A stretch of DNA of 64,000 bases from Pegea sp. RAD2-039. Its lineage: Eukaryota; Chordata; Thaliacea; Salpida; Salpidae. The stretch covers positions 1-64,000 of the forward strand of contig JAQGEQ010000089.1 of the NCBI GenBank assembly GCA_034620365.1, read 5' to 3'. Every line of letters starts with the position of its first letter. Position 1 is the stretch's first letter. This document shows, piece after piece, positions 1-10,440 of the stretch. The translations under genes were made by a program, and so were the position numbers. The notes under the pieces were generated by a model that had not been told where the DNA came from, ran no database searches, and saw only the letters and a program-made list of their open reading frames with translations.

Positions 1-3000
1 ACTATAGAAACGAATAACAGTTAATACCATAAATTAATATTATTGATTCTATTAACTTTTAATAATTTATAATCAAATTTTTAAAGTCTATAAAATGATT
101 TTAGTTTGAAAATCTACTTTGTATTTAACTAAAAAAACTATTCAAAATGTGTCTTCAACTTATGTAGAGTCGATTTTGATTTAATTACCAGATAAACTAA
201 TTGCAATATCTTTTAATATGTAGCTACCATTTGTGTTTAGTTGATAATACTTTAAATAGTTTGTAGATAGATAACAAAGTGGTGCTTGGCTTTTACCTAG
301 ATGCTTCAAACAAGTAAAAAATTCAGTTTGAAGCTTTAACGATGATGAAAAGCACCAAATTTTCTAAATGTCAGCTATCAGTCATTTTTAACATCAATTT
401 AAGACTTTAAAATTTTCGTGTGGTGTTATCTGGTTACCAATATTATGAAGAAATCTTATTTGAATTTCAAAACATAATTTTAATATTAATCTATTGAATA
501 CTTTAAACAAACTCTTATGTTTCTTCCAACAATTTAATTTGATTCTTTTTATAAAGAAAATAAATTAATTTAAAAGTTATTTTTTCAAAAATTCTTTTTC
601 TATAGTAATAGAAATGTTGTTAAGTTTTTTGTAGCAAATAATTTGTAATTAATCAGTTTGTGGTAATATTTAGTCTCTATGTTTGTTTATTGCTCTGAAA
701 CTTGACAAATTACGTAATGTTCAAACACTTTAAATTGAATTTTTTAAAGCAAAAACTTTGAAGCATCTCACAAAACAAGAATTCTGATGTTTTTCTCAAA
801 TCAAATTTAAATGCATGTTCAACCTAAATGCATTTTAGCTGACAGAAGAAATTTAAAAAGTGGTAGAAACTTACCCATGTAAAAATTAGCTAATTAGTTC
901 GCTTAACTTTCTAACAAATTAGTTGTTGGAAAATGTATTTGGTAAGTAACACAAGTTTAGCAGAGATAAAATTCAAAAACAGCTGATTTTTATTTTAATA
1001 TTACAAATATCATGAATACTAAAACCTTAATAATGTGAAACAGGAAATTAGTTTTTGAATAGATTTCAGTATTGTAATAACTTTTTATGGTTAACTAAAA
1101 CTTTTTTATATAAAAATTCTCTATTTACAAAATATGAGGAAACAATTTTAAAATCTGTCTATTTTTATTTGAAATGATTCTTATATCTGTGTATAATTAA
1201 CTTAAAAGAAACTAATAATCATTTTAAACAAACCTTTAAGCTTAGAAAAATTACAAAACAAATACATTTAAAAAGAGTAAGTGAGAAAAAAAGGTATCAA
1301 TTTTGTTATATCTGAGTCAACATACCATTTAAACAACAATACAAATCTCTTCAGCGTAAATTTATTCTCCTGATTACTTCGATTGATGCTTTTTCTCAGG
1401 TGATTTTTGAGAAAGTTCTCGTTTGAATTTCACTAAAGATTTTGAGTATTTTTTACAGTCTCATATAGTTAGTTCGTTTTTTTTTCAATAAATTCATATT
1501 TTGTTAATGTCTTTCGAATTTAATTCGTTAATTTGTGTTTGATTAATATTTTTTTAACTAGTTATAGTAGATGCAAGCTAAGTAAGCTCATTAAACTTGA
1601 AATTGGTATCAGTAGTTTGATTTATCTCGTCTTAAAAAGGAATTTCTTCTCAAGAAGGTTTAACTAATTAAATTAAATTTGTTTGTGCCAAAAAAATGCT
1701 GAAATATATTACACAAAGCTTCATTTAACAGTTTTGAGGTCGACATAATTAAAACTGCTTCTATTTAACTGAATGTGTTAAATTACTTTATAATTAAAAC
1801 TTAATTCTGCTTATATAGATACATTAATTTTAGAAAAGCAGGTTATTAAATTAATAGTTTAAACTTTTGTTTGACAAATTTCTTTATTAGTTTAACGACT
1901 AATAATAGTATAAAGAAAATTTATCAAGAAAGTACTGAAGTAGATTTAAAACTAAACTAAATTACAAGCTAAAATGGTAAAAATAAAGAACCATTGAATT
2001 GGAACAAAAACCTCCTTTTAAAACTCATCTTTAAATGTGTATTCGACCATATCCTTTTTGAAATTATTTTGCAATAGATATTTTTTCACTAAAAAGATTT
2101 TCTTCAAATCAACTTTTCACATTTTGAAGTATATTTGTCTTTTTAAACCATTTAAAGGTTTTTGGTTAAAAGTTAGAATTTTCTTGTAATTATAGAAGTT
2201 CTGATTAAGCTTTAATAAAAATAGAAGATAAAAATAAAACTAAAAAAATCAATCCATAGTTTTCTACAACAATTAAATCCAAAAGATGAATTTTATGAAT
2301 GTTATAATTATTATGTTTATAAGTTTTTAAAAAGTATGTTTTACTATACTTACTTAACTTCAACAGTTTTCAGATATTTTTTTTAATTCAATGACTCTTT
2401 TATTTAACATAAATATTCATTCAATTTCAAATAATCAACCTGCTTACATAAAAAACATCTTTAACAAGATATAATAAAACAATAAAAACACTTCTGCTAA
2501 TTTAATTTTCGTCCTCAGATTTACTTATAATAAAAATAACTAGTTAAAAAGATTAAGCTTTAAATAGCCATCTTGAAATTTATCTAATTTAATAACTGAT
2601 AAATATAATTAGATATTGATAAGAAGTTTAATGAGATAAGTTTTTTTTACATATTCCGCTATCAGTCGCTAAAGTTCCTGTAAAAGACATACTGACTCTT
2701 TTGAAATAGTAAATAAAAACGATTTTGAGATAGAAGTTTGAACAAACTGAAATAGTTTGTTTAAAGTATTCAACAAGTAAATATCAAAATTATGTTTTGA
2801 AATTCAAATAAGATTTTTTCATAGTATTTGTAACCAGATAACAACACACAAAAATTTTAAAGTCTTAAATTGATGTTAAAAACGACTGATGGCTGACATT
2901 TAGAAACTTTGGCGCTTTTCATCATCGTTAAAGTTTCAAATTGAATTTTTTTACTTCTTTGAAGCATCTAGGTAAAAGCCAAGCACCAACTTGTTATCTA

Positions 3001-3260
3001 TCTACAAACTATCTAAGGTATTATCAACTAAATACAAAATGTAGCTATATATTAAAAGATATTACAATCACTTTATCTGATTATTAAATAAAAATCCACT
3101 CTACATAATTTAATGACAAATTTATAAATGGTTTTTTAGTTAAATACAAAGTGGGTTTTCAAACTAAAATGATATTGTAGACTTTAAAGATTTGATTATA
3201 AATCATTAAAAGCTGATAAAGTCAGTAATATTTATTTATTATATTAATTATTATTCGTTT
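1..3260. mobile_element. Long-terminal-inverted-repeat (foldback-like) element, copy 1
   Basis: The first about 515 bases recur in inverted orientation at about 2755-3260. For example, the block with tggtgcttggcttttaccta near 282 is matched, inverted, by ggtaaaagccaagcacca near 2971, and the Kozak-less AT-rich ends also pair. The interior of about 2.2 kb has no open frame of note and no recognisable transposase, so this would be a non-autonomous element or simply an inverted duplication. The left end coincides with the window edge, so the true boundary is unknown. A second copy lies at 16388-19440 and a right-hand part alone at 11905-12545. No target-site duplication could be established. Confidence 0.55.
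471..2540 (+). repeat. Direct repeat of 16611-18710
   Basis: This block is nearly base-for-base the same as 16611-18710, differing by scattered substitutions and small indels, with a more diverged stretch near 2190-2340. It forms the interior of the long-inverted-repeat element. Such high similarity across non-coding DNA points to recent duplication or conversion. No gene is visible in it. Confidence 0.75.
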
Positions 3261-3419
3261 ATGTATTTTTTTGACATAGCTAGGATACTTAGATATATAT
3301 AATATAGTTTGATGTGAATAAACTAGTTTGTAAACTAAATTATTCAGTTAAATTTTCAGTTTTTCTCTGAAGTGTAATAAAAAACTCAGTTGTTTTTGAA
3401 TTGTATTTCTACTAAACTA

Positions 3420-4027
3420 TTGTTACGTGCGAATAACATTTTCAAACAACTTATTTGTTGGAAGGTTAAGCGAACTGATCAGCTGTTTTACACATGGGTA
3501 AGATTTTAACATTTTTTAAATTTCTTTCATCAGCTATAATGTATTTAAGTTGAAATAAACAATCGAAGATGTTTTTTGAGGGTTAAAAATGGAATTTAAA
3601 GTGTTGCCAAATTTTGAAGTTGTCAATTTTCAAAGTGATGATTAAATAGGGAAGCTAAATCTTACCAAAAAATGAATTTTTGAAAAATATCTGCATCAAA
3701 ATTTTTAAAAATAGGTTAATTACTAACAAAAAAAGTGTTATAAAAATTCCAACAAGAATTTATTTTCTTTTGAAAATTGATCTAACTCAAATTAATTTGG
3801 TGAAAATTGTTTGGTAAAACTAAAATTTCTTTCTTTTTAATATATTTATAATATTTTAATCTTTTTAAAATACTCTAGAGCTATGTGTTGTGATATATTA
3901 TTTCAGAATTATTTCAGATAACAAACAATATTCGACAGATAAATATCACTGCATTTTAAACTTTTATTATTTTATTAATTTTGTACATTTTAAATATAAA
4001 CAGTTTGTGGCTTAGAAGTTTAGAAGT
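3420..4027. repeat. Transporter 3'-flank repeat
   Basis: The sequence around 3420-3800 recurs at about 6720-7100, 12780-13180 and 19660-20060, and inverted at about 11040-11160 and 15990-16380. It travels with the 3' side of the transporter copies. The stretch next to the gene (3895-4027) holds the 3' UTR of copy A with two AATAAA signals on the minus strand at 3976-3971 and 3968-3963. No other gene is visible between 3261 and 4027. Confidence 0.6.
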
Positions 4028-5377
4028 TTAACATTGTTTAGTAATATCTACAAGTTTTGATACAGGGTGAATAAAAGATATAAAACATAAAAGTATAAAG
4101 AACACAAAGATATAATCAAAGTTATTTTTCAAAACATGCAATAGAAACAAGGTTAGTGGATACTGTAATAACAAAATTAAACCTCCCACAGTTAGCACCA
4201 ATCCATTAATAAAACCAAAGTGTACAGAAGGAAAATTATAGGCAATATAATTAGCTAAAGAGCTGTACACAAAACTTTTGTTAATAGTCAATAAAATTGT
4301 AGTAAGGTTAACAAGTGAAAATGTTCCAATCAACATAAATGAAAACATTATAATCAACAGAAATACATTCACGAGTTGAACGGTAACTATTGCTTTAGTT
4401 AAAGCTATATTTGAAGGGAGGGATTTTGAATACAATCTATGTAACTGATCAATTAATATTCCAACTGCTATAGAAGTGAACAATGAAAGAAAATTTGAAA
4501 AAGCTAAAATATTAATACTTAAATCTATCTCATCTTTTGAAAAATCTTGATTAATCCAATTATAAAATATTCCTAAAGTGTAAATAAGTACAAACTGAGC
4601 TAAACTGAAGTACATGACAAGCGTCCACAAATGCTTTTCTTTTAAACATTCTTTTAAAGATTTTTCTTCCTCAATTTGGTCATTCTCATTGCTCTGAGTT
4701 TCTATATTTTGAACATCTGTTTCAGCAAAACATGGCAACTGACGATATCCATAAATATAGTCTTTAGGGATTTCAAATGGAGTTTGCATTTTTGGTGTCA
4801 ATAAAAATGTTTTTAAATGAAGTACAAAACTGAAAGCAGAGAGAAAATAAAAACAAGTTGATATTGAAATCTGTATATCATTTAAATATTTGATTATCTG
4901 TAGAATAAAACTAGATGAAGCAAACGCCCCGCTAACTGAGCAAACAGCAATTGCTCTAAATTTAGTGGAAAGATTACAAACCCAAAGGTTTGTTAACAAA
5001 AGACCGTAACTAGCAATTGTTTGAAGAGGAAACGATATGTAAAGATACCAAGATGTAAGTCCAGGCTGAGAAATTGCTGTTAAAAGAAAACCAATGCAAC
5101 TCAATACCAAGAAGATTGTTCTACTAAACCAGCTTCCCTTTCTATCAATTAAACTTCCACAAAGCATGGATAGTATTGAAGCAGATGCAGTAGAAATTGC
5201 AAATACCAAATTCATTGCTTCCATATGTTTTTCACATTCTTTATTTTCTGTTTGACATAATTCTGAAAAATATCCTTCTTTAACTAAAGCAGGTTGAAGT
5301 GATGACCAGCCAAATATTATTCCAGTATACAAAATAGTTTCAATTACATTTGTTATCAATGTCAGTTCAACTTGCAT
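4028..5377 (-). CDS. SLC43-like major facilitator transporter, copy A
   Basis: An intact, intronless 449-aa membrane protein of the SLC43 branch of the major facilitator superfamily. Family members carry large neutral amino acids (SLC43A1/A2) or purine nucleobases (SLC43A3) across the plasma membrane; the substrate here cannot be told from sequence. The N-terminal FGWSSLQPALVKEGYFSELC block matches the position and style of the SLC43A3 FGW...YF..LC segment. GSLIDRKGS is the motif-A loop after TM2, TFLLTP precedes the long cytoplasmic loop, and GILIDQLHR is the matching loop of the C-terminal half. About 12 hydrophobic segments are visible. The start was chosen at ATG 5377 because copies B and D share exactly this 449-aa frame. 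It lies head to head with copy B and shares its upstream region. Compared with B and D it carries its own substitutions (for example NLWVCNL for NLQVCNL) but no lesion. Confidence 0.87.
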   Translation of the reverse strand: MQVELTLITNVIETILYTGIIFGWSSLQPALVKEGYFSELCQTENKECEKHMEAMNLVFAISTASASILSMLCGSLIDRKGSWFSRTIFLVLSCIGFLLTAISQPGLTSWYLYISFPLQTIASYGLLLTNLWVCNLSTKFRAIAVCSVSGAFASSSFILQIIKYLNDIQISISTCFYFLSAFSFVLHLKTFLLTPKMQTPFEIPKDYIYGYRQLPCFAETDVQNIETQSNENDQIEEEKSLKECLKEKHLWTLVMYFSLAQFVLIYTLGIFYNWINQDFSKDEIDLSINILAFSNFLSLFTSIAVGILIDQLHRLYSKSLPSNIALTKAIVTVQLVNVFLLIIMFSFMLIGTFSLVNLTTILLTINKSFVYSSLANYIAYNFPSVHFGFINGLVLTVGGLILLLQYPLTLFLLHVLKNNFDYIFVFFILLCFISFIHPVSKLVDITKQC

Positions 5378-5399
5378 TTTGCTACTACTTTGAAAAACT

Positions 5400-6130
5400 T
5401 TGCCTTTGCTAGAGAGCCTTGAAAGAAAATACTAAAGAAGCAAACAGAACTGTTCTTATATCAGAGTGATCCAAGTTTTTAGAAGAAAGTTGTTAACTAT
5501 TTTCAAAACAAGATTAAAACTTCATTATATTTTGATTTTTTTCCTTTTTTTCTGATATCTAGAGCTTGTAATTTCTATTGAGAGGCTGTAAACTTATATA
5601 TATTCCAAATTTTTAGAAAATCTTAAAATATTTAAAACTTTACTTAATAAAAAACTTGTTTTAATTCATTTTATCTTTTTTTTCTACTCTAGATTGTAGT
5701 TTGAATTAATTATTTCAAGTAAAGTTTTAATTGCAGGAAGTAAAAGTAGGAAATATTAACAAAAAACAAAATATTAAAAGACTTAGTCATAACTAATACA
5801 GTTTTATCTAAAATTATACTAAGAAAAATGTAAACCTTTTAATTTGTTGTAATCTCAATTGGATATTCGAATACATATCAAGTCTGAATTAAAATTTTTA
5901 TGCAAATTACAATCAGACTGATTATATTCTAAATTTAATTTAACCGATTTTGAATTTATTTTTAATGGAAAGAATAAATGGATAACTGTTTACTCTAATG
6001 CTACTGTTACAGAACTTTAATGTTTATTTCAATAAGCATACATACAGCTTTTGAAATGATATATGGCAACACATAGTTCTAACGTTAATTTATCGAATGT
6101 TTATTTTAAATAACAGACTCATTATTTTTT
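5400..6130. repeat. Left arm of the A/B palindrome (upstream region)
   Basis: About 730 bases upstream of copy A recur in inverted orientation upstream of copy B at about 8065-9090. Matching landmarks are the run near 5980-6110 (..cagttatcc.. and ..tagttctaacgtt..) and its reverse complement near 8071-8190. Together with the two genes the arms run 4028-6130 and 8065-10440. The block carries the promoter; no further gene is seen. Confidence 0.65.
5453..5460 (-). promoter_or_regulatory. TATA box of transporter copy A
   Basis: TATAAGAA on the minus strand lies about 75 bases before the ATG, inside a block (TTGGATCACTC..TATAA..ACAGTTCTGTTTGCTTC) conserved in copies A, B and C. The spacing leaves a short 5' UTR. 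The conservation supports a real core promoter, but transcription is not shown. Confidence 0.5.
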
Positions 6131-7441
6131 TAAAAAAGTACATATAAAAACTAAATAAATTACAAGCTAAAATGTTAAAAACTCATTGAATTGGAACAAA
6201 AACCTCATTCTAAAACTCATCTTTAAATGTGTATTTGACCATACCCTTTTTTGAAATTTTGCAATAAATATTTTTTTTTAAAGAATTTTTTCAATTCAAC
6301 GGTTCAGATTTTGAATTTTATTTTGTATTTTTAAATCATTTCAAAGTTTTTTAGTTATTGGTTAGAATGTTCTTGTAATTATACAAGTTCTTATTAAAGT
6401 TGAAAAGAATTAGATGACATAAAATTAAAACAAAAAAATCAAATCATAGTTTTTCACAAGAATTAAAACCAAAAGATGAATTTTATAAATATCATAATTA
6501 TAATCAAATAATAGTTATCTTTTAAACATTCTATAAAGTATGTTTGAAAATATGCTTACTTAACTACAACAGTTTTTAAATGTAGTTTTTTAGATTCAAT
6601 GATTTTTTGAAAGTCAAATAAGATTTCTTCATAATATTTGTAACCAGATAACACCACACAAAATGTTTAAAGTCTTAAATTGACGTTAAGGAAGTTTGAA
6701 TTTTATTTCTACTAAACTTTTGTTACGTGTGAATAACATTTTCAAACAACTTATTTGTTGGAAGTAAAGCTAACTAATTAGCTATTTTACAAATGGGTAA
6801 GTTTCTAACAGATTTTAAATTTCTTTCATCTGCAAAAATGTACTTAAGGTGAAAGAAACAATCGAAGCTTTAATTTTTGATGTTTAAAAAGGAATTGTAA
6901 GTGTTTAAAAATTGTTTAATTTTTGAAGTTTCAGAGCAATAATAAAATATGGAAACTAATATTTTTCACAAAATGAATAATTAAAAAATGTTTGTTTCAA
7001 AAAATTCAACAATATTTAAATTACTAATGAAAAAAGTTATTAAAAAAAAACTTTTGAATTAATTTGTTTCTTTTGAAAATCAATCCTAATCAAATTAATT
7101 TGTTGAAAACTGTATCTATAAATTTATCAAAAATCTCAATATAAATCTATTAAAGCATACTCTGGGTTGAAAACTTCATAATTAAAACTTGACTTTCAAA
7201 CTGAATGTTTAATAAATCATTTTATAATCACAACAAAATGCTGCTTATATATTTGCATTAATTTAAAACAAGCAAGCTGTTAATATCATAAAAGTTTAAA
7301 CTTTTGTTTGACTAAATTTGTTATTGCTTTTACAACAAATAATAGTTTGAGGAAAATTTAGTTAACAAATAAACATTTTTGTTATCTTATTTTCTGTTTT
7401 TAATTCTATCATACAAATAATAATGTAGCATATATACTTAA
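6131..7441. repeat. Palindrome spacer, left part: mosaic of cluster repeats
   Basis: No gene is seen. The stretch is stitched from pieces found elsewhere in the cluster: 6155-6260 matches blocks near 1955, 11390 and 18110; 6608-6690 is a scrap of the long-inverted-repeat end; 6720-7100 and 7140-7400 are the transporter 3'-flank repeat. The remainder is AT-rich and featureless. Confidence 0.5.
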
Positions 7442-7593
7442 ATAAAACAAAATCAAAGTAATCAAAGTTATTTTTCAAGACGTACACAAAAATTGAAAAT
7501 AAGGTTAGTGGATACTGTATTAACAAAATTAAACCTCCCACAGTTAGCATCAATCCATTAATAAAATCAAAGTATACAGAAGGAAAATTATAG
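7442..7593 (-). pseudogene. Fragment of SLC43-like transporter
   Basis: About 150 bases on the minus strand encode roughly 50 residues matching the C-terminal part of copies A, B and D (FINGLMLTVGGLILLIQYP, then KNNFDY). Similarity stops abruptly at 7593, where copies A and D continue. Only about a tenth of the gene is present, so it cannot make a transporter. It sits in the spacer of the A/B palindrome, next to 3'-flank repeat, and is most simply a remnant of a further copy removed by deletion. Confidence 0.8.
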
Positions 7594-8064
7594 CTACTAT
7601 TGATTGATTTGTTTTTTTTGTGATATAAGGAAATAATAAAAAAGTTCAAAACGTTTTGTAAACTGTAATCCTTTTATCAATGCTATTTAAACTAATCAAA
7701 TTTATTTTGAATACTTTTATGGTTGTATTTTTAAGGCTTTAAGTTAGTTTTAATCATAAGATGTAAACAAATCAAAGACCTCAATATAAGATTAAAAACA
7801 ATTCTTGGAATAATAACTTTCTCAATCAGATTTAAATCAATAGAATAATTCCTAAGTTTTTAAAAGTTATTTGTTTTTACTTTAAACAATTTATTCTGAA
7901 TTTAAGAAATGTTAATTTTAAACACAGATTAAATTTATAACATTTTCGAAATAAAGTAGTACACTAAAATTTTTTTTAAGAAACCTACAGTTATTTTAGT
8001 GATTAAAACAATATATTAAAATGTTTTATATAAACCAACACAAATATGTAGAATGCAAAAAACT
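7594..8064. other. AT-rich spacer without visible gene
   Basis: The stretch between the transporter fragment and the upstream arm of copy B shows no supported coding sequence, RNA gene or repeat match that I could see. Confidence 0.5.
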
Positions 8065-9007
8065 AAATTAACGTTAGAACTATGTGTTGCCATATATCAT
8101 TTCAAAAGTTGTATGTATGCTTATTGAAATAAACATTAATGTTCTGTAACAGTAGCATTAGAGTAAACAGTTATCCATTTATTCTTTCCATTAAAAATGA
8201 ATTCAAAATCGGTTAAATTAAATTTGAGCAAAATTAGTCTGATTGTAATTTGCAGATAATTTTCAATACAGACTTAATACATATTCGAATATTTAATTGA
8301 TATTACATCAAATTAAAAGGTTGATAATTTTTTAAGTAGAATTGTATATAAAACTATATAAGTCAAGACTTTTTATATATATAATAGATATCTTATGATT
8401 CAGTATTTTTAGGTAAAACTGTAAAAGTTAGGACTAATTTTTCTACAAATTGGTTTTTCCAAAATAGTTCTTCAAAATAAATTCAAAAATTATTCTTACT
8501 ATTAAAAGTAATTTTTAAATTGTTTATGTATAATTTAGAGTATAATTAGTCTGATTGTAATTTACATATAAGTTTTAAATTCAGATTTGATACATATTCG
8601 AAAATCTTACTAAGACTACATCAAATTAAAAGGTTTATAATTTTTTAAGTATAATTACAAGTAAAACTGTAAAAGTTATGACTAAGACTTTTGATATTTT
8701 GTTTTTTCTTAAAGTTTTCAACTTTTACTTCCTGCAATTAAAATTTTACTTGAAATAATTAATTCAAACTACAATCTAGAGTAGAAAAAACTAAGAGAAA
8801 AGTAATCAAAAAAATTCGTCTATTAATTAAAGTTCGTAAACTTTGAATTTTTTCTTAAAAAACGAAATATTCTTAAGTTTAAAACCTATCAATCCCAATT
8901 ATAAAGTCAAGCTATAAGACAAATTGACAAAATTCAAACTGAATTGAAGTTTTAATCTTGTTTGGAAAATATTAGCAACTTTCTTCTAAAAACTTGGATC
9001 ACTCGGA
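8065..9007. repeat. Right arm of the A/B palindrome (upstream region)
   Basis: This region matches 5400-6130 inverted and also about 13590-14120 upstream of copy C. Within it a subsegment is internally duplicated: the block with tagtctgattgtaatttgca at about 8236 recurs at about 8548 together with its neighbouring caaattaaaaggtt.. piece (about 8310 and 8624). It carries the promoter of copy B and no other gene. Confidence 0.6.
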
Positions 9008-9015
9008 TATAAAAA
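9008..9015 (+). promoter_or_regulatory. TATA box of transporter copy B
   Basis: TATAAAAA lies 83 bases before the ATG in the upstream block shared with copies A and C. A CTCTAG/C splice-acceptor-like site follows at about 9059, between the TATA box and the ATG, and could be a short outron or a UTR acceptor. Confidence 0.5.
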
Positions 9016-9090
9016 CAGTTCTGTTTGCTTCTTTATTAATTGCTTTCAAAATTCTCTAGCAAAGGCAAAGCTTTTCAAAGTAGTAGCAAA

Positions 9091-10440
9091 ATGCAAGTTG
9101 AACTGACATTGATAACAAATGTAATTGAAACTATTTTGTATACTGGAATAATATTTGGCTGGCCGTCACTTCAACCTGCTTTAGTTAAAGAAGGATATTT
9201 TTCAGAATTATGTCAAAAAGGAAATAAAGAATGTGAAAAACAGACTGAAGCAATGAATTTGGTATTTGCAATTTCTACTGCATCTGCTTCAATACTATCA
9301 ATGCTTTGTGGAAGTTTAATTGATAAAAAGGGAAGTTGGCTTAGTAGAACAATCTTCTTGGTAATGAGTTGCATTAGTTTTCTTTTAACAGCAGTTTCTC
9401 AGCCTGGGATTACATCTTGGTATCTTTACATATCGTTTCCTCTTCAAACAATTGCTAGTTACGGTCTTTTGTTAGCAAACTTACAGGTTTGTAATCTTTC
9501 CACTAAGTTTAGAGCAATTACTGTTTCCACAGTTAGCGGGGCGTTTGGTTCATCTAGTTTTGTTCTACAGATAATCAAATATTTAAGTGATATACAGATT
9601 TCAATATCAACTTGTTTTTATTTTCTCTTCGCTTTCAGTTTCGTCCTTCATTTAAAAACATTTTTATTGACACCAAAAATGCAAACTCCATTTGAAATCC
9701 CTAAAGACTATATTTATGGATATCGTCAGTTGCCATGTTTTGCTGAAACAGATGTTCAAAATATAGAAACTCAGAGCAATGAGAATGACCAAATTGAGGA
9801 AGAAAAATCTTTAAAAGAATGTTTAAAAGAAAAGCATATGTGGACGCTTGTCATGTACTTCAGTTTAGTTCAGTTTGTAATTATTTACAATTTAGGAGTA
9901 TTTTATAATTGGATTAATCAAGATTTTTCAGAACATAAGAAAGATATAAGTATTAATATTTTAGCTATATCAAATTTTCTTTCAGTGTTCACTTCTATAG
10001 CAGTTGGAATATTAATTGATCAGTTACATAGATTGTTTTCAAAATCCCTCCCTTCAAATATAGCTCTAATTAAAGCAGTAGTTACCGTTCAACTCGTGAA
10101 TGTATTTCTGTTGATTATAATGTTTTCATGTATGTTGATTGGAACATTTTCACTTGTTAACTTTGCTGCAGTTTTATTGACTATCAACAGAAGCCTGTTG
10201 TACAGCTCTTCAGCTAATTATGTTGCCTGTAATTTTCCTTCTGTACACTTTGGCTTTATTAATGGATTGTTGCTAACTGTGGGAGGTTTAATTTTATTAT
10301 TACAGTATCCACTAAACTTATTTTTATTGTACGCTCTGAAAAATAACTTTGATTATATCTTTGCTTTCTTTATACTTTTATGTTTTATATCTTTCGTTCA
10401 TCCTATTGCAAAACTTGTAGAAATTTTTAAACAGTCTTAA
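9091..10440 (+). CDS. SLC43-like major facilitator transporter, copy B
   Basis: An intact, intronless 449-aa polytopic membrane protein with the same architecture as copy A: FGWPSLQPALVKEGYF near residue 22, motif-A-like GSLIDKKGS after TM2, the TFLLTP segment, a charged cytoplasmic loop (..QIEEEKSLKECLKEKH..), and a second GILIDQLHR loop. The family transports amino acids or purine bases; substrate is not inferable. The frame is open 17 codons upstream to 9040 but without an ATG, so the first Met at 9091 is used. The protein is almost identical to copy D, including shared differences from A (VQFVIIYNLGVFYNW, CNFPSVHF). AATAAA signals follow at 10484-10489 and 10492-10497. This copy has both an intact frame and the conserved promoter, so it is a good candidate for an expressed gene. 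Confidence 0.87.
   Translation: MQVELTLITNVIETILYTGIIFGWPSLQPALVKEGYFSELCQKGNKECEKQTEAMNLVFAISTASASILSMLCGSLIDKKGSWLSRTIFLVMSCISFLLTAVSQPGITSWYLYISFPLQTIASYGLLLANLQVCNLSTKFRAITVSTVSGAFGSSSFVLQIIKYLSDIQISISTCFYFLFAFSFVLHLKTFLLTPKMQTPFEIPKDYIYGYRQLPCFAETDVQNIETQSNENDQIEEEKSLKECLKEKHMWTLVMYFSLVQFVIIYNLGVFYNWINQDFSEHKKDISINILAISNFLSVFTSIAVGILIDQLHRLFSKSLPSNIALIKAVVTVQLVNVFLLIIMFSCMLIGTFSLVNFAAVLLTINRSLLYSSSANYVACNFPSVHFGFINGLLLTVGGLILLLQYPLNLFLLYALKNNFDYIFAFFILLCFISFVHPIAKLVEIFKQS

Noticed and set aside
1..3260. Retroviral or LTR retrotransposon interpretation of the terminal repeats
   Set aside because: The end repeats are inverted, not direct, and there is no reverse transcriptase, integrase or gag-like frame inside.
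9040..9090. A 17-residue N-terminal extension of transporter B (LSKFSSKGKAFQSSSK)
   Set aside because: The extension begins at TTG and has no ATG; it lies just downstream of the TATA box and includes a splice-acceptor-like site. The 449-aa start is shared by A, B and D.
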